Assembly (NCBI GenBank): GCA_009778065.1
Contig: WRKM01000019.1
Coordinates: 1-64,000 of the forward strand
DNA: 64,000 bases
DNA from: Oscillospiraceae bacterium
Lineage (GTDB): Bacteria; Bacillota; Clostridia; Oscillospirales; Ruminococcaceae
Reading direction: 5' to 3'
Within the stretch, counting starts at the first letter, position 1. Every line of letters starts with the position of its first letter. The notes under the pieces were generated by a model. It saw nothing but the letters and a program-made list of their open reading frames with translations, ran no database searches and was not told where the DNA came from. The translations under genes and the position numbers were made by a program. Below, one piece after another: positions 26,373 to 35,186 of this stretch.

Positions 26373-27122
26373 TTATGTCTTATTCATTTTCTTTATTGCT
26401 TCTATAATCTCCGAACACTGCGCTTTAGACAGGCGGTTCTTCGGCTCCATATCATTTATAAAATTAATTAATTCCGACCTGTCTGAAAACACATGGTTAT
26501 TTACGCCGAGGGTAAGTTTCAGTTTTACATACGGGTTTGAAAAAAATAATACATTTTCGACCCATACCTCCTGTCCGCTTTCGCGGAGAAGAGCTTTTAT
26601 GATTCCGCGCTGTCTGCGAAGCTGTATGAGCGGGTTCAGCATTTTCTTTTCGGCGTGTTTTCCCGTGCGGACTTCATGGAATTTTTTTCGCTGTATCCAG
26701 AAATTATCGCTTCTGTCGCCGTTTATTACCCCCGAATGATTTTTTACCTCAATTATAACCACGCCGCGGACTCCGACTAAAAGCATATCTATTTCAGAAC
26801 GGTTCTTCTTGAATTTTACGGGCAGATTAGTAAATATTGCGCTGTAACCCTCGAAACGCAAGCGTTTTATAATCTTGTACAGCTCGCGTTCGCCATTGTG
26901 TCCTGATAGTAAAATCCTGTAACGCCGCGACAGCACCGCATACGCAATCACCATACCTGTTGTCATTGCGGCGAAGCCCATAGCTTCCATATAATTTTCC
27001 GAGCCTATCCGCCAAAATAAAAAGCAAAGCGCGAAAACAGGCAGGACACAAAGAGCAATTCGCGCCGCCGAAATGACGATAAGCGTGCGGTAATACGGGT
27101 TTTTGTTTCTGTAAATCTGCAT
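26373..27122 (-). CDS. NERD-domain membrane protein (nuclease-related)
   Basis: 249 residues. Two hydrophobic segments (about residues 12-36 and 45-63) precede a NERD domain (residues ~75-190) with EIDMLLVGVRGVVIIEVKN, the core D/E-V-K pattern of the PD-(D/E)XK-like fold. NERD proteins are thought to act on DNA or RNA at the membrane; activity is unproven for most. It lies 5 bases after the ychF stop. The C-terminal part is helical and charged. Confidence 0.82.
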   Translation of the reverse strand: MQIYRNKNPYYRTLIVISAARIALCVLPVFALCFLFWRIGSENYMEAMGFAAMTTGMVIAYAVLSRRYRILLSGHNGERELYKIIKRLRFEGYSAIFTNLPVKFKKNRSEIDMLLVGVRGVVIIEVKNHSGVINGDRSDNFWIQRKKFHEVRTGKHAEKKMLNPLIQLRRQRGIIKALLRESGQEVWVENVLFFSNPYVKLKLTLGVNNHVFSDRSELINFINDMEPKNRLSKAQCSEIIEAIKKMNKT

Positions 27123-27127
27123 GAATT

Positions 27128-28222
27128 TTACCTGTTAAAACGGAAAAGTACCACATCGCCGTCTTTTATTATATAGTCCCTGCCCTCAAGGCGGAGAAGC
27201 CCTTTTTCCTTTGCGGCGGCTGTACTCCCGTAAATATCAACGTCCTCAAATGCGATTACCTCTGCCTTTATAAAGCCTTTTTCAATGTCAGTGTGAATTT
27301 TACCCGCCGCTTGACGGGCTTTTGTACCTTGTCTTATTGTCCAGGCTCTTACCTCCTGCGGACCTGCGGTGAGAAATGAGATTAGCCCGAGCAGGGCATA
27401 GCCTTGTTTAATTATACGATTAAGCCCCGGCTCCGCCATGCCGAGTTCACTGAGGAAAGCCGCTCTGTCTTCCTCATCGAGCGTAGCAATATCAGCTTCA
27501 GTTTTTGCGCAAACAGGTAACACAGCACAGTTTTCACTTTCTGCGGCTTCTTTTACATATTTATAGTGAGTGTTATTTTCAAAGGCGTCCGGAAAATCGG
27601 ATTCGTTCATATTTGCGGCGTATATGACCGGTTTTGCCGACAGGAGCGGAACATCTTTGAGGATTCCTTGTTCGTACTCATCCGTTTCGTAACTGCGAGC
27701 GGTTTTTCCTTCGCTCATATAAGCGATTATTTTCTCTAAAAAATCGGCTTCCTTTTTAAACTCTCCGCCGCCTTTAAGCATTTTCTTTGTCCTTTCGAGT
27801 TTGCGTTCGAGTATTTCGAGGTCAGAAAAAACAAGCTCAAGATTAACGGTCTCTATATCGCGTTTCGCGCTGATACTTCCATCGGGGTGAACAACTGTTT
27901 CGTCCTCGAAACAACGGACGACGTGAATAATTGCGTCAACCTCACGTATAGAGGCAAGAAACCTGTTACCGAGTCCCTCTCCCTTTGAGGCGCCTTTCAC
28001 AAGACCCGCTATATCTGCGAACTCAAGCCATGCGGGGGTAAGCTTTTCGGGTTTGTAGATTTCGGCGAGCCTGAGAAGTCTTGAGTCGGGTACGCTAACC
28101 CGTCCTATGTTGGATTCTACCGTAGAAAACGGATAGTTGCTTGAATCCGCACCCGCGCCTGTCAGTGCGTTAAATAATGTACTTTTGCCCGTATTGGGCA
28201 GACCTACCATACCGAGCTTCAT
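27128..28222 (-). CDS. ychF: Redox-regulated ATPase YchF (Obg-like family)
   Basis: A 364-residue cytosolic P-loop protein of the Obg family that prefers [23 protein letters not shown] at the N-terminus, [19 protein letters not shown] (switch region), the coiled-coil insert and the C-terminal TGS/OB part ending in [11 protein letters not shown] are all YchF signatures. Normal length. AAAAGGAC precedes the ATG at some distance. Confidence 0.97.
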   Translation of the reverse strand: MKLGMVGLPNTGKSTLFNALTGAGADSSNYPFSTVESNIGRVSVPDSRLLRLAEIYKPEKLTPAWLEFADIAGLVKGASKGEGLGNRFLASIREVDAIIHVVRCFEDETVVHPDGSISAKRDIETVNLELVFSDLEILERKLERTKKMLKGGGEFKKEADFLEKIIAYMSEGKTARSYETDEYEQGILKDVPLLSAKPVIYAANMNESDFPDAFENNTHYKYVKEAAESENCAVLPVCAKTEADIATLDEEDRAAFLSELGMAEPGLNRIIKQGYALLGLISFLTAGPQEVRAWTIRQGTKARQAAGKIHTDIEKGFIKAEVIAFEDVDIYGSTAAAKEKGLLRLEGRDYIIKDGDVVLFRFNR

Positions 28223-28262
28223 TTTTTATGAACCGTCCTTTTTTTAATATTTTTACTTTTAT

Positions 28263-29147
28263 TTACTTTTTATTTGCTTTTTTTCTGATTTTCCCTTTTA
28301 TACGGGGCTTGGGCTTTAACAGGGTGCGTAATATTACGTTGACCTCTGCACCGAAAAACATTATATTCATACAGAAATAAAGCCATAGCATAAGTAAAAC
28401 TATAGCCGTCAAGCTACCGTACAGATATGAATAGTTGGCGAAATTGTTTATATAAAAAGAATATAATGCGGAAAAACCGAGCCAACCGAGCGTAGTTAAA
28501 ATCGCTCCGGGAAACTCCATAATCGAGCGGGTCTTACGCCCGGGAGCAAAAGAATACAACGCCCAGAAAAACAGAACTAAGAAGCAAAAGCCGAACAGCC
28601 AGCGCGCCCACGAGAAAAACGCGGTATTTCTTCCGAGTGCGGGTAGGGTCTCCACTAACCACCCTGCGATAACTCTGCCGAAAACAAGCACGACAAGGGT
28701 TATAATCAGCGTAATCATAAATCCGAGCATGTAAAGCATGGTGACGAAACGCACCCTGATGAGTCCGCGTTTATCTTTAACGCCGTAAATGGAGTTAAGC
28801 CCCTTTATAATTGCAAGAAGTGCGCGGGAAGCCGACCAAAGTGCGGCGACTGAGGCGGTAGATATGACCGCACCCGTGGTTTTTTGATGTATTTCGTTAA
28901 ATAGATTATCTACAAAGCCCGAAACCTGCGGAGAAAGGAAATCGAGTGAAAAGCCCTGAATCTGCTCCGCGGAAATAGGCAGATAGTTTAAAAGCGTCAA
29001 AAGTAACATCATAGTAGGCAGGGTCGCTATTATCACAAAAAACGCCGCCTCCGCCGAATGAGTCGGGACGTTATTTTTTATCATGCTGTTTTTAAGCAAT
29101 ACCGCAAAATTTTTTGAGAAAACTAATAATCTCGTTTTCTTTTTCAT
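28263..29147 (-). CDS. YihY/UPF0761-family inner membrane protein
   Basis: A 294-residue protein with about six membrane segments. FAVLLKNSMIKNNVPTHSAEAAFFV at the N-terminus, LWSASRALLAIIKGLNSIYG and LYSFYINNFANYSYLYGSL are typical of the family once called ribonuclease BN or BrkB; no nuclease activity is expected. The tail is rich in Lys/Arg. It has its own promoter and diverges from the DUF421 gene. Confidence 0.9.
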   Translation of the reverse strand: MKKKTRLLVFSKNFAVLLKNSMIKNNVPTHSAEAAFFVIIATLPTMMLLLTLLNYLPISAEQIQGFSLDFLSPQVSGFVDNLFNEIHQKTTGAVISTASVAALWSASRALLAIIKGLNSIYGVKDKRGLIRVRFVTMLYMLGFMITLIITLVVLVFGRVIAGWLVETLPALGRNTAFFSWARWLFGFCFLVLFFWALYSFAPGRKTRSIMEFPGAILTTLGWLGFSALYSFYINNFANYSYLYGSLTAIVLLMLWLYFCMNIMFFGAEVNVILRTLLKPKPRIKGKIRKKANKK

Positions 29148-29181
29148 TAATACATCTCCGTTTTAAAAACAATGCCACTAT

Positions 29182-29210
29182 ATTTTACCAGTTATTTTAT
29201 GATTTGTCAA
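29182..29210 (-). promoter_or_regulatory. Promoter of the YihY-family gene
   Basis: TTGACA (29205-29210, minus), 17-base spacer, TAAAAT (29182-29187). The start codon lies at 29147, so the leader is about 28 bases. Confidence 0.82.
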
Positions 29211-29220
29211 ATAACATAAT
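29192..29220 (+). promoter_or_regulatory. Possible plus-strand promoter of the DUF421 gene
   Basis: TTATTT and CATAAT are 17 bases apart and overlap the opposing YihY promoter. The start point would fall near 29227, on the ATG itself, and no ribosome site is visible, so a leaderless mRNA is possible. Confidence 0.35.
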
Positions 29221-29226
29221 ACTTAT

Positions 29227-29931
29227 ATGATACTCAAAATTTTATGGCTGTCCGGCTTTTCGCTCTCTGTTCTTTTTTTCATAGCCAAACTTATGGGCAA
29301 TAAGCAGATTTCACAGCTTAGTGTGTTTGATTATATTATCGGGATAACTATAGGAAATATTGCCGCGGAAATGGCGACCAGCATTACCGACAGTTGGATT
29401 GAACCTCTTACCGCTATGTTGGTATATGGGTTTGCGGGTTTTTTCATCTCGCTCATTACAATAAAATCGCCGAAGGCGCGAAAGTTTATACTCGGAAAGC
29501 CGCTCGTCATATATAAAAGCGGAAAGTTATATGAGAAAAATCTGCTTAAAGCCAAGCTCGATATTACCGAGTTTCAGATGCTTTGCCGTAACAGCGGTTA
29601 TTTTAACCTTGCCGATGTCGGGACAGCGGTGCTTGAGCATAACGGGCAATTATCCTTTATACCTGCGGCGGCGAGAAGACCCGCCACGCCCGAAGACCTG
29701 AGTTTGTTTCCGAAACAGGAGGAAATTACGGTGAATGTTGTACTTGACGGAAGAATCCTTGAAACTAACCTGAAACAGCTCGGTAAAAATAAAATTTGGC
29801 TGACAGATAAGCTCAATGCCCAAGGGTTCAGCGGCGCAGAAAACATTTCGTTAGCTACCTGCGACAGCGCGGGTGATGTGAGTGTTTATGTGAAAATACC
29901 GAAAAGTGAAACCAAAGATTTATTTGAGTAG
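29227..29931 (+). CDS. DUF421 (YetF/YcaP-type) membrane protein
   Basis: 234 residues: three N-terminal membrane helices (residues 3-20, 35-52, 60-80), then a soluble domain. The signature LMGNKQISQLSVFDYIIGITIGNIAAEMA is near the N-terminus and RNSGYFNLADVGTAVLEHNG in the soluble part. Family members are linked to spore or stress functions in Bacillus; no activity is known. Only plus-strand gene in this stretch before the cytidylate-kinase-like gene 63 bases on. Confidence 0.9.
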   Translation: MILKILWLSGFSLSVLFFIAKLMGNKQISQLSVFDYIIGITIGNIAAEMATSITDSWIEPLTAMLVYGFAGFFISLITIKSPKARKFILGKPLVIYKSGKLYEKNLLKAKLDITEFQMLCRNSGYFNLADVGTAVLEHNGQLSFIPAAARRPATPEDLSLFPKQEEITVNVVLDGRILETNLKQLGKNKIWLTDKLNAQGFSGAENISLATCDSAGDVSVYVKIPKSETKDLFE

Positions 29932-29941
29932 ATTTTTTCTA

Positions 29942-29970
29942 TTGACAAAATTGATAAAACAGCGTAAAAT
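29942..29970 (+). promoter_or_regulatory. Promoter of the cytidylate-kinase-like gene
   Basis: TTGACA (29942-29947), 17-base spacer, TAAAAT (29965-29970). An AAAGGA ribosome site follows before the ATG at 29995. Confidence 0.85.
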
Positions 29971-29994
29971 AAAAGAAAAAAAGGAATGTTTTTT

Positions 29995-30582
29995 ATGAAG
30001 TACGCTGTTGTTATTAATCGCGAATACGGTTCGGGCGGGCGGCTGATTGGTAAAGATGTGGCGAACAGGCTCGGTATTCAATTCTATGATAACGAGCTGA
30101 TAAGGCTCACAGCCGATGAAAGCGGATTCTCCGAGGAGTATGTCAGAGAGACAGCAGAGAAAAAAACCGTAAGCCTGCTGTATAGCCTTTATATGACGGG
30201 GCTTCCTGCCTCTGACCGGCTTTTTATAGCGCAGTCACAGGTTATACGCGAAGTCGCCGAAAAAGAATCCTGCGTAATCGTGGGAGGGTGTGCTGATTAT
30301 GTTTTAAAGAATATGGATAACCTTGTAAAGGTGTTTATCCACGCACCCTTTGAGGACAGAGTACGAAGGGTACAAAACGAATACAATGAAACCGTCCCCG
30401 ATAATAATTACAAAAATTATGTAACGCGCATGGATAAAAAACGCATTACATACTACAGATATTTTACACAAAATAAATGGGGACGTGCGGGCGATTATAA
30501 TATAACATTGGACAGCACGGGCGGAATCAACATCTGCACCGCTCTGATTGAGACCTATATCAGGAACTTTCTAAAATTCTGA
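29995..30582 (+). CDS. Cytidylate kinase-like P-loop protein
   Basis: 195 residues with INREYGSGGRLIGKDVANRLGI at the N-terminus, the AAA-type P-loop variant of the cytidylate-kinase-like family (GSGGR in place of GxxGxGK). KKRITYYRYFTQNKWG in the C-terminal half is also typical. The function is unproven: it is not the housekeeping Cmk. Start moved from 29986 to 29995 because the AAAGGA site is too close to the first ATG. It overlaps the convergent thioredoxin-like gene by 23 bases. Confidence 0.85.
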   Translation: MKYAVVINREYGSGGRLIGKDVANRLGIQFYDNELIRLTADESGFSEEYVRETAEKKTVSLLYSLYMTGLPASDRLFIAQSQVIREVAEKESCVIVGGCADYVLKNMDNLVKVFIHAPFEDRVRRVQNEYNETVPDNNYKNYVTRMDKKRITYYRYFTQNKWGRAGDYNITLDSTGGINICTALIETYIRNFLKF

Positions 30583-30895
30583 TAAAATCCTCCTTAGCCA
30601 TATTCCCGATTATCCTGTCGGCTACGATATTATTTATAATAAGTATCGTAGTAGGTAAAAAGTGGATGTTAAATTTTTTTGCAATCTTAATAAGTGCGGC
30701 GTTGTTCGGGTTTAACTCGACGACGCCTACTTTTATTTCACCGCCTGTTTCATCGCTCACGGCGTCGGCGGTCTGCTTGAGCAATAACGCCGAAAAGCTC
30801 TTTTCGGATTCCGCCCCGAAGCCGAGCAGTACGGGCTTTTTACAACGCTCGACCTCTTTTTTAAAGTTTTTTTCGTTTATAATTACAGCAGCCAT
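30560..30895 (-). CDS. Thioredoxin-fold protein without the CxxC active site
   Basis: 111 residues with the thioredoxin layout: beta strand VLLGFGA, a helix where the CGPC motif would be but reads ESEKS, then the cis-proline loop FLPTTILIINN. No cysteine is at the redox site, so it cannot be a disulfide reductase; a binding or chaperone role is more likely. It is the last gene of the nifS-nifU cluster, 28 bases after nifU, which hints at a role in cluster assembly or regulation. That link is inference. Confidence 0.7.
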   Translation of the reverse strand: MAAVIINEKNFKKEVERCKKPVLLGFGAESEKSFSALLLKQTADAVSDETGGEIKVGVVELNPNNAALIKIAKKFNIHFLPTTILIINNIVADRIIGNMAKEDFIRILESS

Positions 30896-30923
30896 AAAAA
30901 CAGCATTAACAGAATTTTACGAA

Positions 30924-31361
30924 TTATACAAAATTTTCGCAACATCCCTCGCAGTGGTCGGCAATTTGTCCCACAATAGGTAACGGGTCAACGCCCTGCC
31001 GCCTGTAATAGTCAGATATAGCGGTTTTGACTGCCTGTTCCGCCAAAACAGAGCAGTGGATTTTTGCAGGGGGCAATCCGTCAAGTGCCTCGACTACGGC
31101 TTTGTTTGAGAGCTTTAAAGCTTCTCTTACGGGTTTGCCTTTTATCATCTCAGTGGCAATTGAAGAAGTGGCAATCGCCGCGCCGCAACCGAAGGTTTTA
31201 AATTTTACGTCTTCGATAATTCCGTCGCTTATTTTAAGATACATTTTCATAATATCGCCGCATTTTTCATTACCGACTTCACCTATGCCGTCGGCGTTTT
31301 CTATTTCTCCGACATTCTTCGGTGCGGCAAAATGAGACATTACTTTTTCGGAATAAATCAT
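30924..31361 (-). CDS. NifU/IscU-like Fe-S cluster scaffold
   Basis: 145 residues. YSEKVMSHFAAPKNVGEIENADGIG is the IscU/NifU N-terminus, with cluster ligands in GNEKCGDIMKMYL, KTFGCGAAIATSS and KIHCSVLAEQAV. A short Cys-rich tail (HCEGCCENF) is present. The start was moved from 31490 to 31361 because AAAGGA precedes this ATG and the family begins here; the extra 43 residues in the track look like noncoding sequence. 40 bases after nifS. Confidence 0.92.
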   Translation of the reverse strand: MIYSEKVMSHFAAPKNVGEIENADGIGEVGNEKCGDIMKMYLKISDGIIEDVKFKTFGCGAAIATSSIATEMIKGKPVREALKLSNKAVVEALDGLPPAKIHCSVLAEQAVKTAISDYYRRQGVDPLPIVGQIADHCEGCCENFV

Positions 31362-31401
31362 GATTTTGTCCTTTCTTTCGCAGATTCCGCGTGCGGCGAT
31401 T

Positions 31402-32580
31402 CTACGAATTCTTAATAATTTGCTCCCATAAAGGCGACATAGCGCGAAGCTTATCGACAACACCGGGAAGTACTTCGAGAAACTTATCAATCTCAGCTTC
31501 AGTCGTGTACTGTGACATGGAAATTCTCAGTGAGCCGTGTGCTATTTCGTGCGGCATTCCGAGTGCGAGTAATACATGCGATGGGTCAAGCGAGCCGGAT
31601 GTACACGCAGAGCCGCTCGAACAGCAAATTCCCGCCATATCGAGCATCAGCAGTAATGACTCACCCTCAATTCCCTCAAACGAAAAGTTCAAGGTGCCTG
31701 TTACGCTTTGTTCGTAATCCCCGTTCAGATGAACCCTTTCGAGTTTCATAACCTCACGGTAAATCTTTTCGCGCAAAGGGCGGAGTTTTTTGCCCTTTGT
31801 CTCAACATTGTTCACGGCATCTTGTACGGCTTTAGCTAAACCCACGATTCCCGCTATGTTTTCAGTCCCCGCGCGTAATCCGCTTTCCTGTGCGCCGCCC
31901 TCAATGAAAGGCAAAAGCCGGATTTTTTTATTAATGTACAGTACGCCTACGCCCTTCATTGCGTGGATTTTATGTCCCGAAAGCGAGAGAAAATCCGTAC
32001 CCGCTTTTTTAATATCGACTTCAACGCTTCCGAGAGCTTGTACAGCGTCGGTATGAAACATAATGCCGTGTTCTCTTGTTACCGCGCCTATATCGCATAC
32101 GGGCTGTATTGTTCCTGTTTCGTTATTTACCTGCATGATTACGACAAGTCCTGTGTCATTCCTTATCGCCTTTTCTAAGTCTGGAACACGGACTATACCA
32201 TTCTCGTAAACCGGTAGCTGCGTCACCTCAAAGCCGGATTTCTCCAACCCTTCAAGCACATGTAAAACCGCATGATGTTCAAACGCCGATGTAATAATAT
32301 GCCGTTTGCCCTGCCGCTCCATGAACCGTACCGCACTTTTAATCGCCCAGTTGTTACTCTCACTGCCGCCGCTCGTGAAGTAAATCTCGCGCGGTTCACA
32401 GTTTAAAGCCTCCGATATTTCATGGCGAGCTTTAGCGAGTGCTTTCGCACTTTCTCTGCCGAGACCGTAAAGAGACGAAGCGTTCCCGTAAAAATCACCC
32501 AGATACGGCTCCATAACGTCACGGACAGCGGGACTTATGCGCGTTGTGGCGGCGTTGTCTAAGTAAATTATGTTATTCAA
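31402..32580 (-). CDS. nifS: Cysteine desulfurase
   Basis: PLP enzyme that takes sulfur from cysteine for Fe-S clusters. IIYLDNAATTRISPAVRD at the N-terminus, the PLP lysine in SGHKIHAMKGVG and the catalytic Cys in GICCSSGSACTSGS are diagnostic. 392 residues from a TTG start at 32580, which has AAAAGGA in front; the ORF track begins 21 codons earlier. First gene of nifS-nifU-thioredoxin-like with its own promoter. Confidence 0.96.
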   Translation of the reverse strand: MNNIIYLDNAATTRISPAVRDVMEPYLGDFYGNASSLYGLGRESAKALAKARHEISEALNCEPREIYFTSGGSESNNWAIKSAVRFMERQGKRHIITSAFEHHAVLHVLEGLEKSGFEVTQLPVYENGIVRVPDLEKAIRNDTGLVVIMQVNNETGTIQPVCDIGAVTREHGIMFHTDAVQALGSVEVDIKKAGTDFLSLSGHKIHAMKGVGVLYINKKIRLLPFIEGGAQESGLRAGTENIAGIVGLAKAVQDAVNNVETKGKKLRPLREKIYREVMKLERVHLNGDYEQSVTGTLNFSFEGIEGESLLLMLDMAGICCSSGSACTSGSLDPSHVLLALGMPHEIAHGSLRISMSQYTTEAEIDKFLEVLPGVVDKLRAMSPLWEQIIKNS

Positions 32581-32631
32581 AATATAACAATCCTTTTCGT
32601 GTTGATTTTGTATCAGTCTCCCGATTTTCTT

Positions 32632-32660
32632 ATTATATACCATTTTATTGTAAATATCAA
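32632..32660 (-). promoter_or_regulatory. nifS operon promoter
   Basis: TTGATA (32655-32660, minus), 17-base spacer, TATAAT (32632-32637). The leader to the TTG start is about 45 bases. Confidence 0.72.
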
Positions 32661-32736
32661 GGGGGTAAATCCGATTTTTCGTGATTTTAAGAAAAATAAG
32701 GAAATTTATCTTCTGTAATTTTACAAATAAAAGTTC

Positions 32737-32765
32737 TTGCTTTTTACAGTGAAATTTGATATAAT
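32737..32765 (+). promoter_or_regulatory. Promoter of the dockerin-transglutaminase gene
   Basis: TTGCTT (32737-32742), 17-base spacer, TATAAT (32760-32765). AAGGAGG at 32812-32818 precedes the ATG at 32825. Confidence 0.72.
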
Positions 32766-32824
32766 GAGTAGAAAGGTGTTATTTTTAAAACAAAAATCTA
32801 TATTTTCACACAAGGAGGAAAATA

Positions 32825-34429
32825 ATGAGCTACATAAAAAAATCTGCCGCCGTCTTTTTGTCGGTCGTTATTATACTAAGTATAATGTGGACAGTGCCTG
32901 TTGTTTCGGGGGCGTCAAGTGTAATTGAACCATCGAGAATGACATTTGAGCAATACGTAGTAACGAGCCTTGAAAACTACGTCGCAGAAATAGAAATTGC
33001 ATATTACATACAAAATAACAGAGACTGGCTCAGACGGGCTCAAAGCGATGTGAGTGACTTTATTCAGGATGTGTTGGGTGAAGAAATACTCAGAATACAC
33101 GCTGAAAATCCGCAGCTCTTTCACGTTACAACATCGCCTATGGTTTCATACACCTCTGATTTTTCAGCTTTTAACCTCATTTTTGACTACTTTATGACCC
33201 CTGCGGAGTACAACGCCGCTAAGGGGCGAATGGAAACCGCGATAAACGAAGCCTTGAATTATGCGAAATCTGCCGAAAACGACTTTGAGAAGGCTCTTTT
33301 TCTGCATGATTACATAGTACTCAATACTATATATGACTCAGAGAACCTTGCGTACTTAGAAAAAAATAACTATTCAACGCCCCTGCGTGAAAATTCTCAC
33401 ACCGCATACGGCGTATTGGTAGACGGCTTGGCGGTCTGTGACGGCTATGCAAGAGCATATTTATATCTGCTCAGGCGAGCGGGAGTAGAGAGTAGGGTGA
33501 TTACGGGAACGATGAAAGGCGGTCCGCATATCTGGAATCTCGTTAAGATAGACGGTTACTGGTATCATGCTGATACAACCGCAAGCGACCCTGTCGCCGG
33601 GGATTACGATGTACACGGTCTCGTCACTCATAAGTATTTCCTTCTTTCCACCGATGGACTCCGTGCGGTCATAGACAACAGCGGGAGACAAACCCATAAT
33701 GACTTCAGCCTCCCCGCCGGAATCACAGCAAATTCTACCGCATACGACAATGCCTTTTTCAGAACAATCAACACCGCTATCGTAAAACATAACGGACATT
33801 ATTACTGGATTGCGTCTACGCCGAGCGTTGAAAGAGGGTTGAATAATAACTCCTTGATGAGATACAATATAAGCTCAAGAACCATAACAACCGTTCACAG
33901 TTTTTCTTCAATTTGGTATCTTGACGGTACAGAAACCGACCCCTCTTATTCTTTTGAGGTGTCATCCTATGTAGGCGTCGCGGTTTATGACGGTAAGATA
34001 TACTTTAATACCGCAAAGGAAATCTATGCGTACAACATAGCCGCAGGAGAAATTGAAATCATTCATTCTCCTGCAAATCTCGGCGGTACTGGGAACCGCT
34101 TCATCTTCGGTCTGGCCATGAGTGAGAACATTATTTCCTATTCAATCAGGGTAAGAGTCGATTCTGCGGGGACTATAGAGCGTATATCCGTTCAACCTGC
34201 CGCACAGCCGACTGAACCCGAAGAGCCGCCTCCCCCTCCGCAACCGCCGACAGACACGGTAATAGTTTTTACCTCTGCCGATGCACTTACTGTCTTAAAG
34301 TATGGTGTCGGTATGACCACACTGACCGCCGAGCAATATGAAAAATACGATTTAAACAACGACGGCAGGATTAATGCGAGCGATGCGTTGGTTATTCTTC
34401 AGGTGGTTGTGGGATTAGTTCAGGTTTAA
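32825..34429 (+). CDS. Secreted transglutaminase-like protein with C-terminal dockerin
   Basis: 534 residues with a signal peptide (residues 1-30, hydrophobic, ending VVSGASS). A transglutaminase/protease-like domain (~140-270) has LAVCDGYARAYLYLLRRAG with the nucleophile Cys, then HIWNLVKIDGYWYHADTT with His and Asp. Residues ~310-450 resemble beta-propeller or beta-sandwich strands. After a proline-rich linker (PPPPPQPPT) comes a dockerin: repeat two is intact (YDLNNDGRINASDALVIL), repeat one lacks its calcium loop. Dockerins bind cohesins, so this is a cellulosome-type or surface-assembled protein. No cohesin is in the window. Confidence 0.82.
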   Translation: MSYIKKSAAVFLSVVIILSIMWTVPVVSGASSVIEPSRMTFEQYVVTSLENYVAEIEIAYYIQNNRDWLRRAQSDVSDFIQDVLGEEILRIHAENPQLFHVTTSPMVSYTSDFSAFNLIFDYFMTPAEYNAAKGRMETAINEALNYAKSAENDFEKALFLHDYIVLNTIYDSENLAYLEKNNYSTPLRENSHTAYGVLVDGLAVCDGYARAYLYLLRRAGVESRVITGTMKGGPHIWNLVKIDGYWYHADTTASDPVAGDYDVHGLVTHKYFLLSTDGLRAVIDNSGRQTHNDFSLPAGITANSTAYDNAFFRTINTAIVKHNGHYYWIASTPSVERGLNNNSLMRYNISSRTITTVHSFSSIWYLDGTETDPSYSFEVSSYVGVAVYDGKIYFNTAKEIYAYNIAAGEIEIIHSPANLGGTGNRFIFGLAMSENIISYSIRVRVDSAGTIERISVQPAAQPTEPEEPPPPPQPPTDTVIVFTSADALTVLKYGVGMTTLTAEQYEKYDLNNDGRINASDALVILQVVVGLVQV

Positions 34430-34458
34430 ATTTAAGATGAAAAGGAAACTGTAATAAA

Positions 34459-34956
34459 ATGAAAAAGATACCGCTTTTAATATCAATTATTGCCATTATG
34501 GCTTTTTCGGGCGGCTGTCAATCTGACAAAAACGGTGCGAACGACTCAGATATAACCCCGAACTATGCCGATGTTCAGGTGGAGATGGTAGCGCAGGCTA
34601 TTTTAGCAGAGGTTGAGATTCCGTCGGCGGCTGAGAAGGGTACTGACGATATTGAGTATTTTATAGGCTCTCTTGATACTCATAGTATAAAAGAATTATC
34701 CTATTTCATCTGCGCTTCGGGTGCATATCCCGACGAGCTTTTAATCATAAAGTTCGCCGATGCCGATGCCGCCGCGGCGGCAAGAAGCGGCGTCGAGAGC
34801 CGCCTCGAAAGCCGACGCGATGACTTCCGCGATTATGCACCCGCAGAAATGTATAAGTTCGATGACGCGCAGGTACTCATAAACGGGGAGATGTTGTTCT
34901 TCTACATTACCTCAAATAATGCGAAAGTTAGAGAGATAATAGATTCGTATATGTAG
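34459..34956 (+). CDS. DUF4358-family lipoprotein
   Basis: 165 residues with a lipobox SGGC at about residue 20. The core matches DUF4358: ELSYFICASGAYPDELLIIKFADADAAAAA, then DYAPAEMYKFDDAQVLINGEMLFFYI. The family is common in Clostridia; function unknown. It lies 29 bases after the dockerin gene and is followed by a terminator, so these two form one transcript. Confidence 0.85.
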   Translation: MKKIPLLISIIAIMAFSGGCQSDKNGANDSDITPNYADVQVEMVAQAILAEVEIPSAAEKGTDDIEYFIGSLDTHSIKELSYFICASGAYPDELLIIKFADADAAAAARSGVESRLESRRDDFRDYAPAEMYKFDDAQVLINGEMLFFYITSNNAKVREIIDSYM

Positions 34957-34970
34957 GTTCGCCCTTTAGA

Positions 34971-35004
34971 ATATCCCCCGTCATGAGAAACGGGGGATAT
35001 TTTG
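34971..35004 (+). terminator. Intrinsic terminator after the DUF4358 gene
   Basis: ATATCCCCCGT and ACGGGGGATAT form an 11-bp stem with an 8-base loop followed by TTTTG. It lies inside the N-terminal extension of the nrdD ORF in the track, which supports the later nrdD start. Confidence 0.85.
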
Positions 35005-35060
35005 TAGAATTTGCACAAAAATCCATGAGAAAAATTTACGAAGAAGATTTCTACGGACTC

Positions 35061-35089
35061 TTGACAATTTACCCAAAACGCAATATAAT
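35061..35089 (+). promoter_or_regulatory. nrdD promoter
   Basis: TTGACA (35061-35066), 17-base spacer, TATAAT (35084-35089): both perfect. An NrdR-box pair overlaps and follows the -10. Confidence 0.9.
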
Positions 35090-35125
35090 AGATATTACGG
35101 CGCATCGAAACACTATATATAGTAC
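35078..35125 (+). promoter_or_regulatory. Pair of NrdR boxes at the nrdD promoter
   Basis: Box 1 at 35078-35093 reads ACGCAATATAATAGAT and box 2 at 35110-35125 reads ACACTATATATAGTAC, close to the NrdR consensus ACACWATATWTWGTGT. Their starts are 32 bases apart, about three helical turns, which is the known NrdR arrangement. Box 1 covers the -10, so binding would block transcription when dATP/ATP-loaded NrdR is present. nrdR itself is not in the window. Confidence 0.8.
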
Positions 35126-35186
35126 CCGATACACCGGCACATTATTCGGCGTATATAAATCGCAATACACGAAAGGAAAGAGAAAA

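Noticed and set aside
31362-31490. 43-residue extension of the nifU-like gene
   Set aside because: No homology to the scaffold family and it spans the nifS stop and intergenic gap; the ATG at 31361 has AAAGGA.
34983-35186. 68-residue N-terminal extension of nrdD in the track
   Set aside because: It includes a terminator stem, the nrdD promoter and NrdR boxes; the family starts at MLTKILKRDG with its own ribosome site.
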